64,000 nt of DNA from Microthyrium microscopicum (Eukaryota; Ascomycota; Dothideomycetes; Microthyriales; Microthyriaceae), in the NCBI GenBank assembly GCA_010405405.1, contig MU004230.1:3493744-3557743 (forward strand). The letters run 5' to 3'. The notes under the pieces were generated by a model that saw only the letters and a program-made list of their open reading frames with translations, was not told where the DNA came from and searched no databases. Positions 35,209-46,226 of this stretch are shown piece after piece. The position numbers and the translations under genes are program-made. Numbering within the stretch: position 1 is the first letter of the stretch; every line of letters starts with the position of its first letter.

Positions 35209-36682
35209 ATGAGTTCCTTCTTTCTTCTAGCCGCTACAACTGGCACTGCAATCGCACAAGTTAATACGCTGCCAGCTTGTAGCCTTGCGACCTTCTCACC
35301 ATTTCCTGATGGGACGAGCAAGATATACTTCTCGCCAACAGATACCGGAACTCTGGTGGCTACAACTATGGCGAGGACAGGGGGTATTTATACTGTCTTC
35401 CTAATTCTGAAATGACATGACTTACGTTTGAAAAGCACAAGGGTGTTCTCCAGGTTCTGTCGGCACTGTGTCTCTGATTTTCCCAACTGGGGTGACTATA
35501 AATGGAGCAACCAGTCTAGACTGTGGCACATTTGGTTTGGATGGAACTGTTCAAACAATCAATTGGTGAATATTATGCTGACCTGAGGATTGAACATCAT
35601 TGCTAACTTGTTCCAGGCCTATTGTTGTTGGCACATTGGTCCCAGGTATGGTCTAATTGTTTGGATCGAGTTCTTCCAGTCCTATCCCTGTCGTTACCAG
35701 AAGACGCTTAGAACATCCTATGTCTTGATAAAGCTTTACTAACAGGTCATAGGAGTGTATGGCTATGCCATAAACCTGAACTTTATCAACGGCACGCTTC
35801 CAGTATACTACACAAATCAGCAAACCACCATCACCGCAGATCCTGCAACAGTAACTGACACTAGTACTCCAAGTAAGCTTATAGCTTTGAATTGGAGGGG
35901 AACTGTGCTAATATGTTTCGTGCCAACCAGTTGTAACCACTACCGAGACAGACTTCACAACCATCACAGAAACGGAGACTTCTGCTCAAGTGACAATTAC
36001 TTCTCCTACCCCAGGTTCATATACCGTAACCATACTCCGCGTAGAAGCACTGTATTGTCTACTTCAACATTACCAGTACGAAGAAAGATGTATCAGACAC
36101 ATGGGTCATAAAGACAGCGACAGAGACCGCACCATGCACAAGAACACCTACCGGTCATCCGTGGCATTTCGGCCCAGCTCCCAAAGTTCGTCGAGGTGTG
36201 AAAAAAGTAAGGCGAAAAACATATACAAGTCACGTAGAATCGTAAAACGGGACACATCTCCTGTACTCGGAGATGGGCCAGCTTCGGTCACGACCACACC
36301 TGACCCGATTATCACTACAGTCACTGCCTCAGATTCGACTGTTACTGCTACTACCACCAGTGGAATCGATGTTACAACCACAGTGTGAGTTTTTCCGACG
36401 GATATATACCGGTGGAAGTACGTGTTCATGCTGATGTTTGTTCAGACCAGCCGATCCTGCCACCACCACAGTTTTCATCGGCATTGCAGTCCAAACTACA
36501 ACTCTGCATGCTCAAAATTAAACCCGTTTTAGATCCACTGTTACCACTACTACTGTTCACTCGACTAGTACTCATACGTAAGTAATTCTAATCTCATTCG
36601 TCCTTGGTTCTAAGCATTCTCCAGATATACCAAACCAGCACCGTTACTCAGCGATGCTCGGGGAGAAGGTAAAGAAGGTTGA
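35209..36682 (+). CDS. Secreted threonine-rich protein, intron-rich, middle uncertain
   Basis: Signal peptide MSSFFLLAATTGTAIAQ, then a Cys-containing domain and a Thr/Ser/Val-rich tail typical of fungal extracellular proteins. Phase-consistent exons: 35209-35383, 35436-35565, 35617-35645, 35753-35872, 35931-about 36015. A block reading DTSPVLGDGPASVTTTPDPIITT ends at 36384, continues from 36446 (PADPATTTVFIGI), and probably reaches a last exon ending at 36682 (PAPLLSDARGEGKEG). Between about 36015 and 36250 the Thr-rich reading (TATETAPCTRTPTGHP) is in a different frame from the flanks. Either extra introns with weak sites or a frame-shifting mutation separates them. No GPI signal is visible. 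Function unknown; possibly decaying. Confidence 0.5.
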
Positions 36683-37929
36683 GTAGACCCAAATTGGGTC
36701 CCAAATGTATCAAAAAACCATAGAGTAAAGTCGTCGTTAGGCGTCGTAACGTTGGAAATGTATTGTGCGATTGGTTTGGATCAGTGCTCTGATCAACAAG
36801 CTTTCGCGATCCTGTATCTAGTCTGCATGCTTGATAGCTTAGGAAGGCAGGAAACGACACAGCGGTGATAAGAGAAATCTTCTCTCAGTGAGGACGTAAG
36901 ACAGGTATCCGCATCGTCGTTAAAGTGGTATATTGCGGGAACCAAGCATCGCCTATAAGGCTGCAACAAGGCTGAAGATGTGCAAACGATCTTTAAGCCT
37001 AAAGCAGGAAACCTTGCAGTCTATTAAGTGATTACCAGACCCCTGTAACTATTAATATTCGACTTGAGCTCTAATCTTTCTCTTTAAACTCTAATATATA
37101 TCCGTAGGCGTATCTAATGCAAGAACAGGAAACGGGCCGAAATTCCTCCTCTAGCTTCGCTTACTCGTTCATGAGCGACTCATTAGTCGCAGTAATTGTA
37201 GACACTTGGTGGCTTCCGGTGGAACTGTTTGGGCTTCTTTTTCCGAATAAAATATTGTGAAGGAATGAGAATTGATAGATATTCATCACGGACGGAACAA
37301 TATATGCACTACCCGTGCAAAACCTCTACGGCACAAACAAAGCAATCATCTCGTTTTGGGAACCTAAAATCGACTTTGTTCCTGCAGTAGATTTCCCCAG
37401 ATTCTTTCTCAGTATACGTTAGGCCCGCCTGATAGGTGCGCGCTGAAGAAGCAATATATTCTCTGTCTTTGGTATCACTCTCGAATGGGGCTAATTTCCC
37501 GAACTACCCTAAAGCATCCTACTGAACGGTTCATAGTATCAGTTACGACTCCATGAATGTGTACTAGTCCGTTTCAAGTCCTACTTTAAGCTAGGAGGTA
37601 TGTTTCTTGCTCACTTCGCAACTATTGCAGTAATAACCAAAAGAAGTAGTAGTAGTGCGCTAGATAATTGCGATTTGTTTCGCAAAGCTGTTTCTAAGAT
37701 CTGCATCGGTGTTAACAGTAGCCGTTATGAACCGGGGAGCTAACGTATATGGATTATCCGACAGCTTACTTCTTCTTTGTACACTTTGATCATTATAATA
37801 GTTAGCTTTATCTTTTTCAACAATCGCACAAGTGTATTGCGCCGTTACCCGTATTGGAGCTCTTTTTGTCCTACTTATTTTCTTGCAACAATACCTAGCG
37901 ACACAGAGTGTAGATTTCTCTCGAGGAAG
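36683..37929. other. Intergenic, no gene seen
   Basis: 1.25 kb. AT-rich, stop-rich patches (for example 37020-37110) suggest old degraded sequence but nothing can be named. A short AGT repeat occurs near 37645. Confidence 0.45.
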
Positions 37930-39517
37930 ATGGCACACCCTAGGACTACCCGTACTACAGGGCCCCGCGTCGATTTCTCCGAAAGCTACGATCCTAGCGT
38001 TCTCAAAGGCCGTTCTGCTCTGGTTACTGGCGGATCGTTGGGGATTGGGCATGGCTGTGTGGAGAGTTTAGCTGAGAATGGGTAAGGGTCTCTCATTTTC
38101 TATATCTTATCATGTCTCTGCGCTGGCAAAACCTCCTTGGCAACACGGCGTAGGCTGTTGGAGGTCTATATGTATGGGCCCGCGCATGCCAGCATCAACG
38201 CAATCTCGACCTCAGTGACAAGTCTTCAGACTGGCGGTCTCGATTTCAAAATGGGCAAATTCGGCGCGATCACAGGAAGAGCACGGCAAGGGAGGTTGCA
38301 TCAGGGGTGCATTAAAATCGACGGGAGTCTGGACGCGTACAAGGCATACATGGAACATGAACACAATGGCTGATACATTCATTTTCGCAGAGTCTACGTC
38401 ACGTTTGCAGACGTCAACGCTGAAGCAGGACAAGCAGCTGAGAAAGAACTCAAAGACAAGGGATTGAAGTAAGCATTATCATTTCATTCGTCGTAGGGAA
38501 GCTATTATACTACACAATTACCATTGGTCGGCATAAAAATACAACATAGGTGGTATAGAGCAAGAAAAACATCGCTAATAATGCACCCAATCGCAGTGTA
38601 CAATTCGTACAGACGGACGTATCATCATGGGAAGCCTTGGTGGCTGTTTTCAAGGCCGCCGTCGCCTTCTCTCCATCAAACACCGTCGATATTGTCATTC
38701 CCAATGCTGGGGTAGGTGGCGTCAGCGTTGCCCACTGGCTTTCAAATACCCCAGTGAATTCTGTAACGAATGACCCGCTACCACCACCAACACGATGTGC
38801 AGACATCAACTACATGGCAGTCCGCAACACCATCTATGCGGCCATGTACTACTTCAGGAACTTTCCTGGCAAGGAGGACGCCACGCATTCGAAACAGATT
38901 ATATTCGTCGCTTCCATGGCAGGATATTCGCCCATGGCTTCTGTTATTGACTACAACAGCTCGAAGTGGGGTGTGAGAGGAATGTTCTGGGCATTGCGAA
39001 ATGTTCCCCATATTCTTGGTGAAGGCAAACCGTTATTCCGAGTTAACTTGATAGCTCCAACATGGGTCAAGACGAATTTGACAGCACGATTCCAACAACT
39101 CATAGAGGGTGGGAACTCCACAGTCAAGATGGCGGAAGTCAGTGACTGTACTGACGTTGTGTTGAGAATGGCGTCGGACGAGAAGGTCGTGGGTATGTTG
39201 AAACTGAGACAAAGTATCGGAAGTTTTCAGATATACTGACGGGTGATCCAGGTCGGGCCGCTGCAATTGCCGCGGACAAGAAGAGCTTTGACGTGTGTGA
39301 CGAATCCGAGGGTCCTGGAGCAGCTCAAGTATTGAATGATCCCGAGTATCTCAAGTTCTTTGGCTATGGGCCAGCAGTTGAGGTGTCCAAAAAGCCTTCC
39401 GAAGCAGACTCAGCAAAGTTCCTCGATTCAGCTGCTTCAGAAAAGGTTCCGAACCCAACAGTTTTGTCTGTGGAAGATTCGCTGAAGGCAGCTGTGCCAG
39501 TACCCAACGCAGCATAG
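37930..39517 (+). CDS. Short-chain dehydrogenase/reductase (SDR)
   Basis: NAD(P)-dependent oxidoreductase, classical SDR fold. Exons: 37930-38081, 38391-38468, 38597-39192, 39252-39517; 363 residues. Seen: cofactor motif TGGSLGIGHG (33-42), acidic residue after beta-2 (TFADVN), DV after beta-3 (FVQTDVSSW), PNAGVGG, and the catalytic set Ser183, Tyr196, Lys200 (ASMAGYSPMASVIDYNSSK). Substrate cannot be read; fungal relatives include metabolite alcohol dehydrogenases. Odd points: the first intron is 309 nt, long for this window, and the protein has about 60 extra Ala/Ser/Pro-rich residues after the SDR core. It converges with a 7-TM gene 273 bp away. Confidence 0.88.
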
Positions 39518-39790
39518 ATAGTGGAGTCGTACGTGGCGGGATAGAAACCATCAACCGGGTTGGCGACGTGCTGCGATACGCAGGCGAAGATATCTTTCAT
39601 GTAACACAGCACGGCGAAAAGAAAAGATTGAGCCAGGGGTATGAAAGCTGTTTTCGTGACTAGCGCCGCTGTGTAACACAATTTTGACGCAAAAGTCTCC
39701 GTAAGAGGCTTGGTGAACCCATAAGCTGAAAATCCAAAAGGTCTTGATTCGAGATTTGCGCATGCATGGAATCTGCATTAGACCGCCTGC

Positions 39791-40899
39791 TCATTTGGTG
39801 GCCGTGGAGTGAGAACCATTCGACACTGTCTCTTCTTGGCCTGGCCACCTTTCCAGCTGGCTTTCCAAGTCGACCTCTGGAATTATGGGCGAGCGCTTTT
39901 CACGTATTCGTTCATCCCTAGTGATACCTCTGCTTTCGTTCCACGGCGCATACTCTGTAGGACGCCTAGTATTCCGGTCGAGTTCGCTTATGGCACTGGT
40001 GCTACCGCCGACGAATTGTCCAAGTTTGTAGGCTTTGAGTTTGTCCAACGCTGTCTTAAAGTCGTCCAGAATTATGGTGTCAGTCAGACATTTGAAGACA
40101 AAAGCCAGTTTCCAGAAAGGGTTCAAGCCATCAGGGAGAGCATGAGAGATGATGCTGGTGACTGAAAGGCAGTCCAGGATAATAAAGCAGATTGACAAGA
40201 ACATGCTGAACAGCAGCACGCCGAACCGTGGAGACACTTTTATTAGCTCCACAAGGCCGAATTCGTAGCGACGTTTGATGTTCCAGAACAAGTTCACAAC
40301 CGTAAAAATCCACCATGGATCCCTGAGGCACAGATTAGTTAACTTCACCTTTGCTGTCACGTTGCTATCACATACCGGAATATGGCTTCATATGGTCTAG
40401 TTGACTCAAACAAGTTATTGATGTTGTTGAAGAATGTGAAATTCGCGTAGATTTCCAGAACCCAGTAAGGTTGGGCAAGGATCACAGTGCCAATATATAT
40501 AAGGCTGACTTTCCTGGAAAGGAAGGGTTTGTTTTTTATCCAGGCGATAACATTGTGCAAACTCCAGCTCATGTTCAGGAAAATAGCTGTGACTGATAGG
40601 TACCAACCGTATGCGGGAGGATTTGGAAACATGAAAGTCCCATGTGGCATGCCCATGATTAACTCGAGAAGAATGAGCTTATGTAGCAGCACGCCCCGGC
40701 GCATGTTGGCGATTGTTATTCCTGTCATCAATAATTAGATCTCCCAGACAGACCATGGATCGAAGCACGACGACGTACCTGCCATGACTACCATGGCTCC
40801 AACCATGAAGCCTTGAGACCATGATTCCAAAGTGACCGAGGCCACTGCTGATGGTTTTTGAGTTTCATGATTCACCACAGTCCCGTTGCCAGTTGACAT
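39791..40899 (-). CDS. Seven-TM fungal membrane protein, unknown function
   Basis: Exons: 40779-40899, 40376-40721, 39791-40322; 332 residues. About seven hydrophobic helices, starting with GFMVGAMVVMAG and HKLILLELIMGMPHGTF. Conserved-looking loops include ANMRRGVLLHK, HNVIAWIKNKPFL, RPYEAIFRDPWWIF and KVSPRFGVLLFSMFLS, then FKCLTDTIILDDFKTALDKL near the end of the membrane domain. The cytosolic tail (about 80 residues) is hydrophilic. I recognise this as a widespread family of Pezizomycotina membrane proteins without known function; it resembles receptor topology but lacks a GPCR signature I can name. Introns of 57 and 53 nt keep the frame. Start chosen at 40899; the frame is open upstream of it to 41049. 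Confidence 0.85.
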
Positions 40900-42881
40900 G
40901 ATGCTCCGAGGTTCAATCACAGTGGCATAAAGGGCGGAGGAGGCAACGCGTGAGGTGGGAAGGATGACAAGGGAAGCGTAAAGCAAACGGAGAGAGAAAG
41001 GATGATGACGATGTGGGAATAATGAGAAAATACACAATTTGCTGATCACTTGAGGTTCGGGCCGCGATGGGATGCAGAGAGGAGTAGACCTAGGTTTAAT
41101 AGGGACGAGTTAGGTACAATAACAACCAACCTTCACGATGAGTGGGCGAGGCTGACTATCCCAGTCTTGAAAGACTACTGACGTTTCCCAAAGGACGACT
41201 TGCACGACACAAAGCAGGAGCTGTCCTGTTGCAGCACCACACAGACAAGACACACTTGCCGACTACGAGAAAGCCTCGCAGTGGAACTGTACTCCAACAC
41301 CGACTACTTTCGGATGGGCCTGTGACCAGGCCTCGGGAACCTTGCTTTCAGGTGGAGGTACACACCGTCTTTCGATGATAAAAAGGCTCTCGCCTACGAG
41401 GTATCGTCAAAAGGCATCAAAGAGCCAAACCTCTTTGTTGGCGGCTGCTTCCGCCCTTGAATGCGGGGAAACAAACGAGTTGAAGGAAGGACCCACATCG
41501 CGTCGGGAGGGATCGAGGGAACATTTTACTCCATAATACTGATAATTATGGGCAAATCACCGTACAAACCAGGAGGGTAACGGGGACTATTTCCACAAGC
41601 TTGCAGGTCACGAGAAACCGGGGGCCGACTTGGAGCTCACCAATTGAAGAAAAGGATTGACCAACGCCACCATGCAAACCGCCATCACTACTCCACAGTA
41701 TCAGCCAAGCAAACGTGTCAACTATTCGCAACTTCGCAAGTCTGTTTTTCAGTCTGCCTCTAAACGGACGCGATGAAGGGGACCAACTTCCGAATCTCAT
41801 ATCAAACCATTGGTTGTCTATGGAGCACGACAGGACCCTCTTTCGTATATCAGTACTTGGAGCTGTGGATCCCATGCACCTTATTTCGTTTGGGCCAGAC
41901 CGTCTAAGATCAAATCCGTTTCCTGTCAAATGATCATCGTTGCGGAGTGGCGTGGTAACACAAAATGCTGAACTTCCGACTGAAGTCTCCACCCTTTCAG
42001 CATTCACAACGGCGGCACACGCGGCTAGATCGAGTCTCGCTTAACTGCCGATATCAAGTTCTTTGTATTGATGAAGCATAAAGCGACAGCTCTTCAATGA
42101 GATTCAGCACAAAGAAAACATGGAGTCGGGAAGAATGCGCTTCCTATAGGAGAGCCTCCGTGGGCGGATGCTGCACCGTATCATTGATGACAACCTTTCG
42201 TACCGGTCATTCTGAATTTATTCTTGTATGATGTTCATATCATTGACAGGCTTGATTTGCCTTGCCTGATTGATTGATCATTGGTCAAGAATCCGCAGGC
42301 GTAGTGCCATGCCATACCAAGTCCATTAGATCCACAGTACTCTACTCCGTACTATCAAGATCGTGACAGCCAAGCTCCTTGGAAGAGATAAATGTCAAGA
42401 CATTGCAGCCTTGGTTCTGTTGGAGTCACTTGATTCAGTTCTTCGGAGCGTTTTCTTTTGTTACAAGATATTGACGAACCCAGGCCCAGGACTACTTAGA
42501 TGCCGATTAACTAACACGCTAACCTGATTGACCTGATATACAAAGCTGTCCAGTATCATATCAATCAGGGCAATTCCAAAAGTGGCCCAGGGTTGTGGAA
42601 GACCCTGCATTTAATTTCATGCTATAGGAAGTGACGAAGAGGAAGTGTAATCTCTCATCCATCTGCGACGAGATGTATACGAGCTCTTGGCCGCCTTGTA
42701 GCAAGTCACCCGCTTCGCTGCTGGAATCATGATCGCCATATTCGAGAGATGTGGTAGCTGCAGTCTTTCAAGGTAAGTGGTATCTCAATATGCTCCAGTA
42801 TGCACCAAGCTAGTAGTAATACAAGATGGTTATGTGCCTCATGCTCAGGAGCAGCAATTATTTTTAACAGTGTTTATGCAA
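40900..42881. other. Long intergenic stretch, no gene seen
   Basis: About 2 kb. The largest ORF (41546-42007, minus, 153 codons) has no domain, no splice-consistent extension and an opposing ORF inside it; treated as chance. Confidence 0.5.
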
Positions 42882-44457
42882 TCATCGACGAGTTCCATTT
42901 CTTGACTGCCAGTAGTCGTAGTCGAAAGCAACCAACGTTCCAGCAATTGCCATCACTTCGTCGAGCTCTCCTTTGGCATTCTTCATGCTATCACCGAGTC
43001 AGAATTGTTACTATCGTAGGTTCAAGGAAAACTTACCCGGCATGAGCTCTAAAGTCATAGTTGCATTTGATATACATTGAATCTCCGGATTTGAGAGGAA
43101 CGGGCTTGTCGAATGCGCAATGCGTTTGATGGGCAATGTGCTCGCCACCCATACCATGACCTGCGGCCGGAGGTCCCATTTGTCGCTTTGAGTGTGAGTG
43201 ACCACCAGGCATTTCGCTGCTTGGGCTCGCCATTGATCCGCCTGGGCTGGACATTCCTGCTGGTGCGTCTTTGCTATAAGATGCTTGCGATGTGCATACC
43301 GCTTTATTGTCCAGATACACCTGAGTTTCAACGCCACCTATGAAAGATTAGCCAGTGATGCGAGGCATCATCTCTGGGATCTACCTACCATCGTGTAGAT
43401 GCGAGTTTGCTCCAAGGAGGAAACCATCCTTGGGTGTCTTCCAGGGCATCGAATATTCTTCGAATACATCTCTCATAGGCTGTTGGGTGGCGGTCAGGTT
43501 GGTAGGACCAAATGGATTATTGGTGTCCTTTCCAGTGCAGCGGTCTGGTCCAACACTTATCCATACGATTTTGCCTTCCTTCCACTCTGGGTCGAATCCG
43601 TCAATGTAGTTGTAGTCAAGAGTGACCCAGACCCACTTCTCCTTATCTTCCATGTTCATAAGCTCAGTGTTTAGAGCAAATGAATCAGATTTGCGAACAT
43701 GATATGCTGATTTCATGCCTGATTCTGGCGAATAGAACTTGAGATCTGAACGCTCGTTGCCAGACTCAAAAATGTGTTCCGAGTCCTTGTCGCAAGTTGC
43801 ATCTCGAACTTCTTTACCCATATTGACGAGAACGACATGATGTAGCCACGCTCCAGTGACGTTGTTTGGCACCGCTTTGCCATCTTCGTACTCCATGCCA
43901 GCTTTGATATCGAGGATCATGCAATTGTCTTGACCACATGGCTTCCTTGCACCGAACTGGAGAGTGTTGGTCATTCCAGTCGCTTGGAGCATATAATATT
44001 CGACATTCTTTTCGGAAGTGGGAGGGATGCGGTATGGCCCATATCGTATCTTCTTATGTTGAGCTTTGAATTCTGCTGGGTATCGTTTTGAAGGCTCAGC
44101 AAAAACTTCTGCCACTGAGGCCACGGGCTTCTTCTTTCCCAGGCTGGTGATTACATTCCAGAACGATCCGAGATAAGCTGCGGCCTCGCTGCTTTGGCGT
44201 TTTCGAAGATTTAGATTTGATGGGAGGTTCTTTGTGACTGCTTCTAACATTATCCGCGCTACATAACATGGTCAGAACGATACTAAACAGTTTTATCCGC
44301 TTCACTAACCATTCTTAGGCAGAGTATATGGATTTTCTCTGAAATACTGCAACGCCTCCGCTTCAGAGAATGGCTGTTTCTGGACATCAGTTTGTATCAC
44401 AGCCGCACTCCCAGCCTGAACCCCTAGAACGATTGAGACTGCCGTTGAAATCTTCAT
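42882..44457 (-). CDS. Secreted SURNod19-like protein (PHM-like copper fold)
   Basis: Exons: 44310-44457, 43389-44258, 43037-43337, 42882-42987; 474 residues. Seen: signal peptide MKISTAVSIVLGVQAGSAA, then AWLHHVVLVNMG (His pair about 189-190), VWVTLDYNYIDG, GANSHLHDGGVETQVYLDN (His about 336 and 338) and MYIKCNYDFRAHAG ... EVMAIAGTLVAFD. The order HH, HxHxGG, then a C-x-Y/D segment before a terminal beta strand matches what I recall of the stress-up-regulated Nod19 (PF07712) proteins, which are similar to the copper type II PHM domain. A Met/His-rich, low-complexity insert (GMSSPGGSMAS, GGHSHSKRQMGP, GHGMGGEHIAH) could bind copper. All three introns are phase-checked. Upstream Met at 44496 would spoil the signal peptide. 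Enzymatic activity is not established. Confidence 0.65.
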
Positions 44458-46226
44458 TTCTGCAAATTTTGAGCTGAACGAGGTTGCCGATTCCACCGAA
44501 GATCATCTGTGCAAACTGGAAACTAAGTGATATATACCTAAAGCCGCAACCTCGCATATTTCAGACCATAGTTCACCGCGAGGGGGTTTGGTAATAAAAA
44601 TTGGCCAATAGCACCATTTGCCCCTTAACAAATCCTGTACATTTGTCCGGTTATTACTATTCAATGGTTATCTCACTTGGGCGAAAGCGTAGAACAGGCC
44701 AGACTGCAGTCCAAGAACGCAAGGGCAACAGCCAATGGGCTTGTCGACTTCTTCTTGTGCAATCTAGGTTCTGTGCGTAATATAGCATATGGGGGAGTCT
44801 TCCTAGTCTTAAGATGCAAAGCATAGATGAGATATTGATGAAGCGCAGAAATCAGTTGTTCGTTTACTGCTAACATCTAGATACTTTCAGGCATCACGCC
44901 GTCTTACGCGCACGGATAGCCGAGCCAGGACTGAGAAGACCGATGTATGGCACGTTGCCGATTGTGGAGAGCTCCAGACTTTCTGAAACGAATCTCTAGC
45001 CATGGGAACTTGTAATACTACTTTCACTTGGAAGATATAAGAGTACTCAGTCTCACGATCATCAAATCATGGCTCGATGTATCTTCGAGTGTGAAATTGA
45101 CTACCAAGGCCCATCTCTTTTAACGGATTCTAGAAGATCCCTCTGACTTGCACAAGCTAAATGCCTTGGTCTTTCATTGTGGAAGCAAGATGAATAGTGT
45201 GGAAGCAAGATGAATAGCTTCATATTGAGATCTACCAACACGACATGGGCTTCTTCTTTTGCGTCGTCAACACAGTAAATTTCGCCCCGAGAATCTTCAA
45301 TCTATAGATGAAAAGCCTCTCACTTGCGTCAATTACTGAAACCGAAGCACTTGGCAAAGATCACTGAAATTTTAAGCTATGAGAGGCAATTTCGGCAAGT
45401 CTCCGTTGAGATTCACCCCGGTGTACGGATATATATAGAGACTCTGAAGAACTGTTCGAGATTTTCCGATTTTAGCCAGGAAACAACGCTTGTCTTTTGT
45501 CGACCCTTGGTAAGGTTTCTCCGGGCTAGATAAAGTTTCAACTATCCGAGTCTTGGGGACAGATAATCCTTCAAGCAGTGGCCAGGCCCTCGAGACAATG
45601 GGCAGGGCAGCGGCGACAATAAATTGCCGTTGTGCACCAAAATTATCAAAGTCAATGCGATTTGTCTAGTTCAGGGTCTTTCAAGCATGTTCAACCACTA
45701 AGAAGCCACTATTAAACATGTCTCTTTCTTTGTCCGCAGTTATATTGTTTACATGGATCACACCATACCAGCCTATAATCGTTGATTGTTAAGGGCTGTC
45801 AGCGATTGACTTTGACACGCCTCTGCCCACTAAGACTTACCCTTTATTTGCAAGGATAGTAGCTTCTTAGCGGTGAGGTAAGTTCGACAGCGGTAAAGCA
45901 CCCTTATACATGCTCGACCTCAGAATAATGGTGGCGTAGATGCACGCAGCATGGGGATATAATGGATAATCCCTTTACGTTTCTGCTGTAGACCAAATTG
46001 GAATTCCAAGATTTCGCCAATTTACAAAAGGGTAGATAAACTTATCAAATTATATGACTGTGCTCTTTAGAGGTCTTTTAGGTTTATTAATCTAAAGGGT
46101 TCCTAAATGGTAACTGACACTGTGGCGAGGAACAGTACCTGTTAGAACCAAGCATGGTCTACCTATTATAAGAAATTCTTGCTGTTGCAAATCGTTTTGT
46201 GAGAGTTGCTCAGTTCCTGTCCGGCA
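44458..46226. other. Divergent intergenic stretch, no gene seen
   Basis: 1.77 kb between two genes for secreted proteins transcribed away from each other. A 20-bp tandem duplication lies at 45178-45217. No credible ORF. Confidence 0.5.
45178..45217. repeat. Perfect 20-bp tandem duplication
   Basis: The 20-mer tgtggaagcaagatgaatag occurs twice head to tail with no mismatch; a young slippage or repair product. Confidence 0.9.

Noticed and set aside
41546-42007. 153-codon minus-strand ORF
   Set aside because: No domain, no intron evidence, and a contained opposite ORF.
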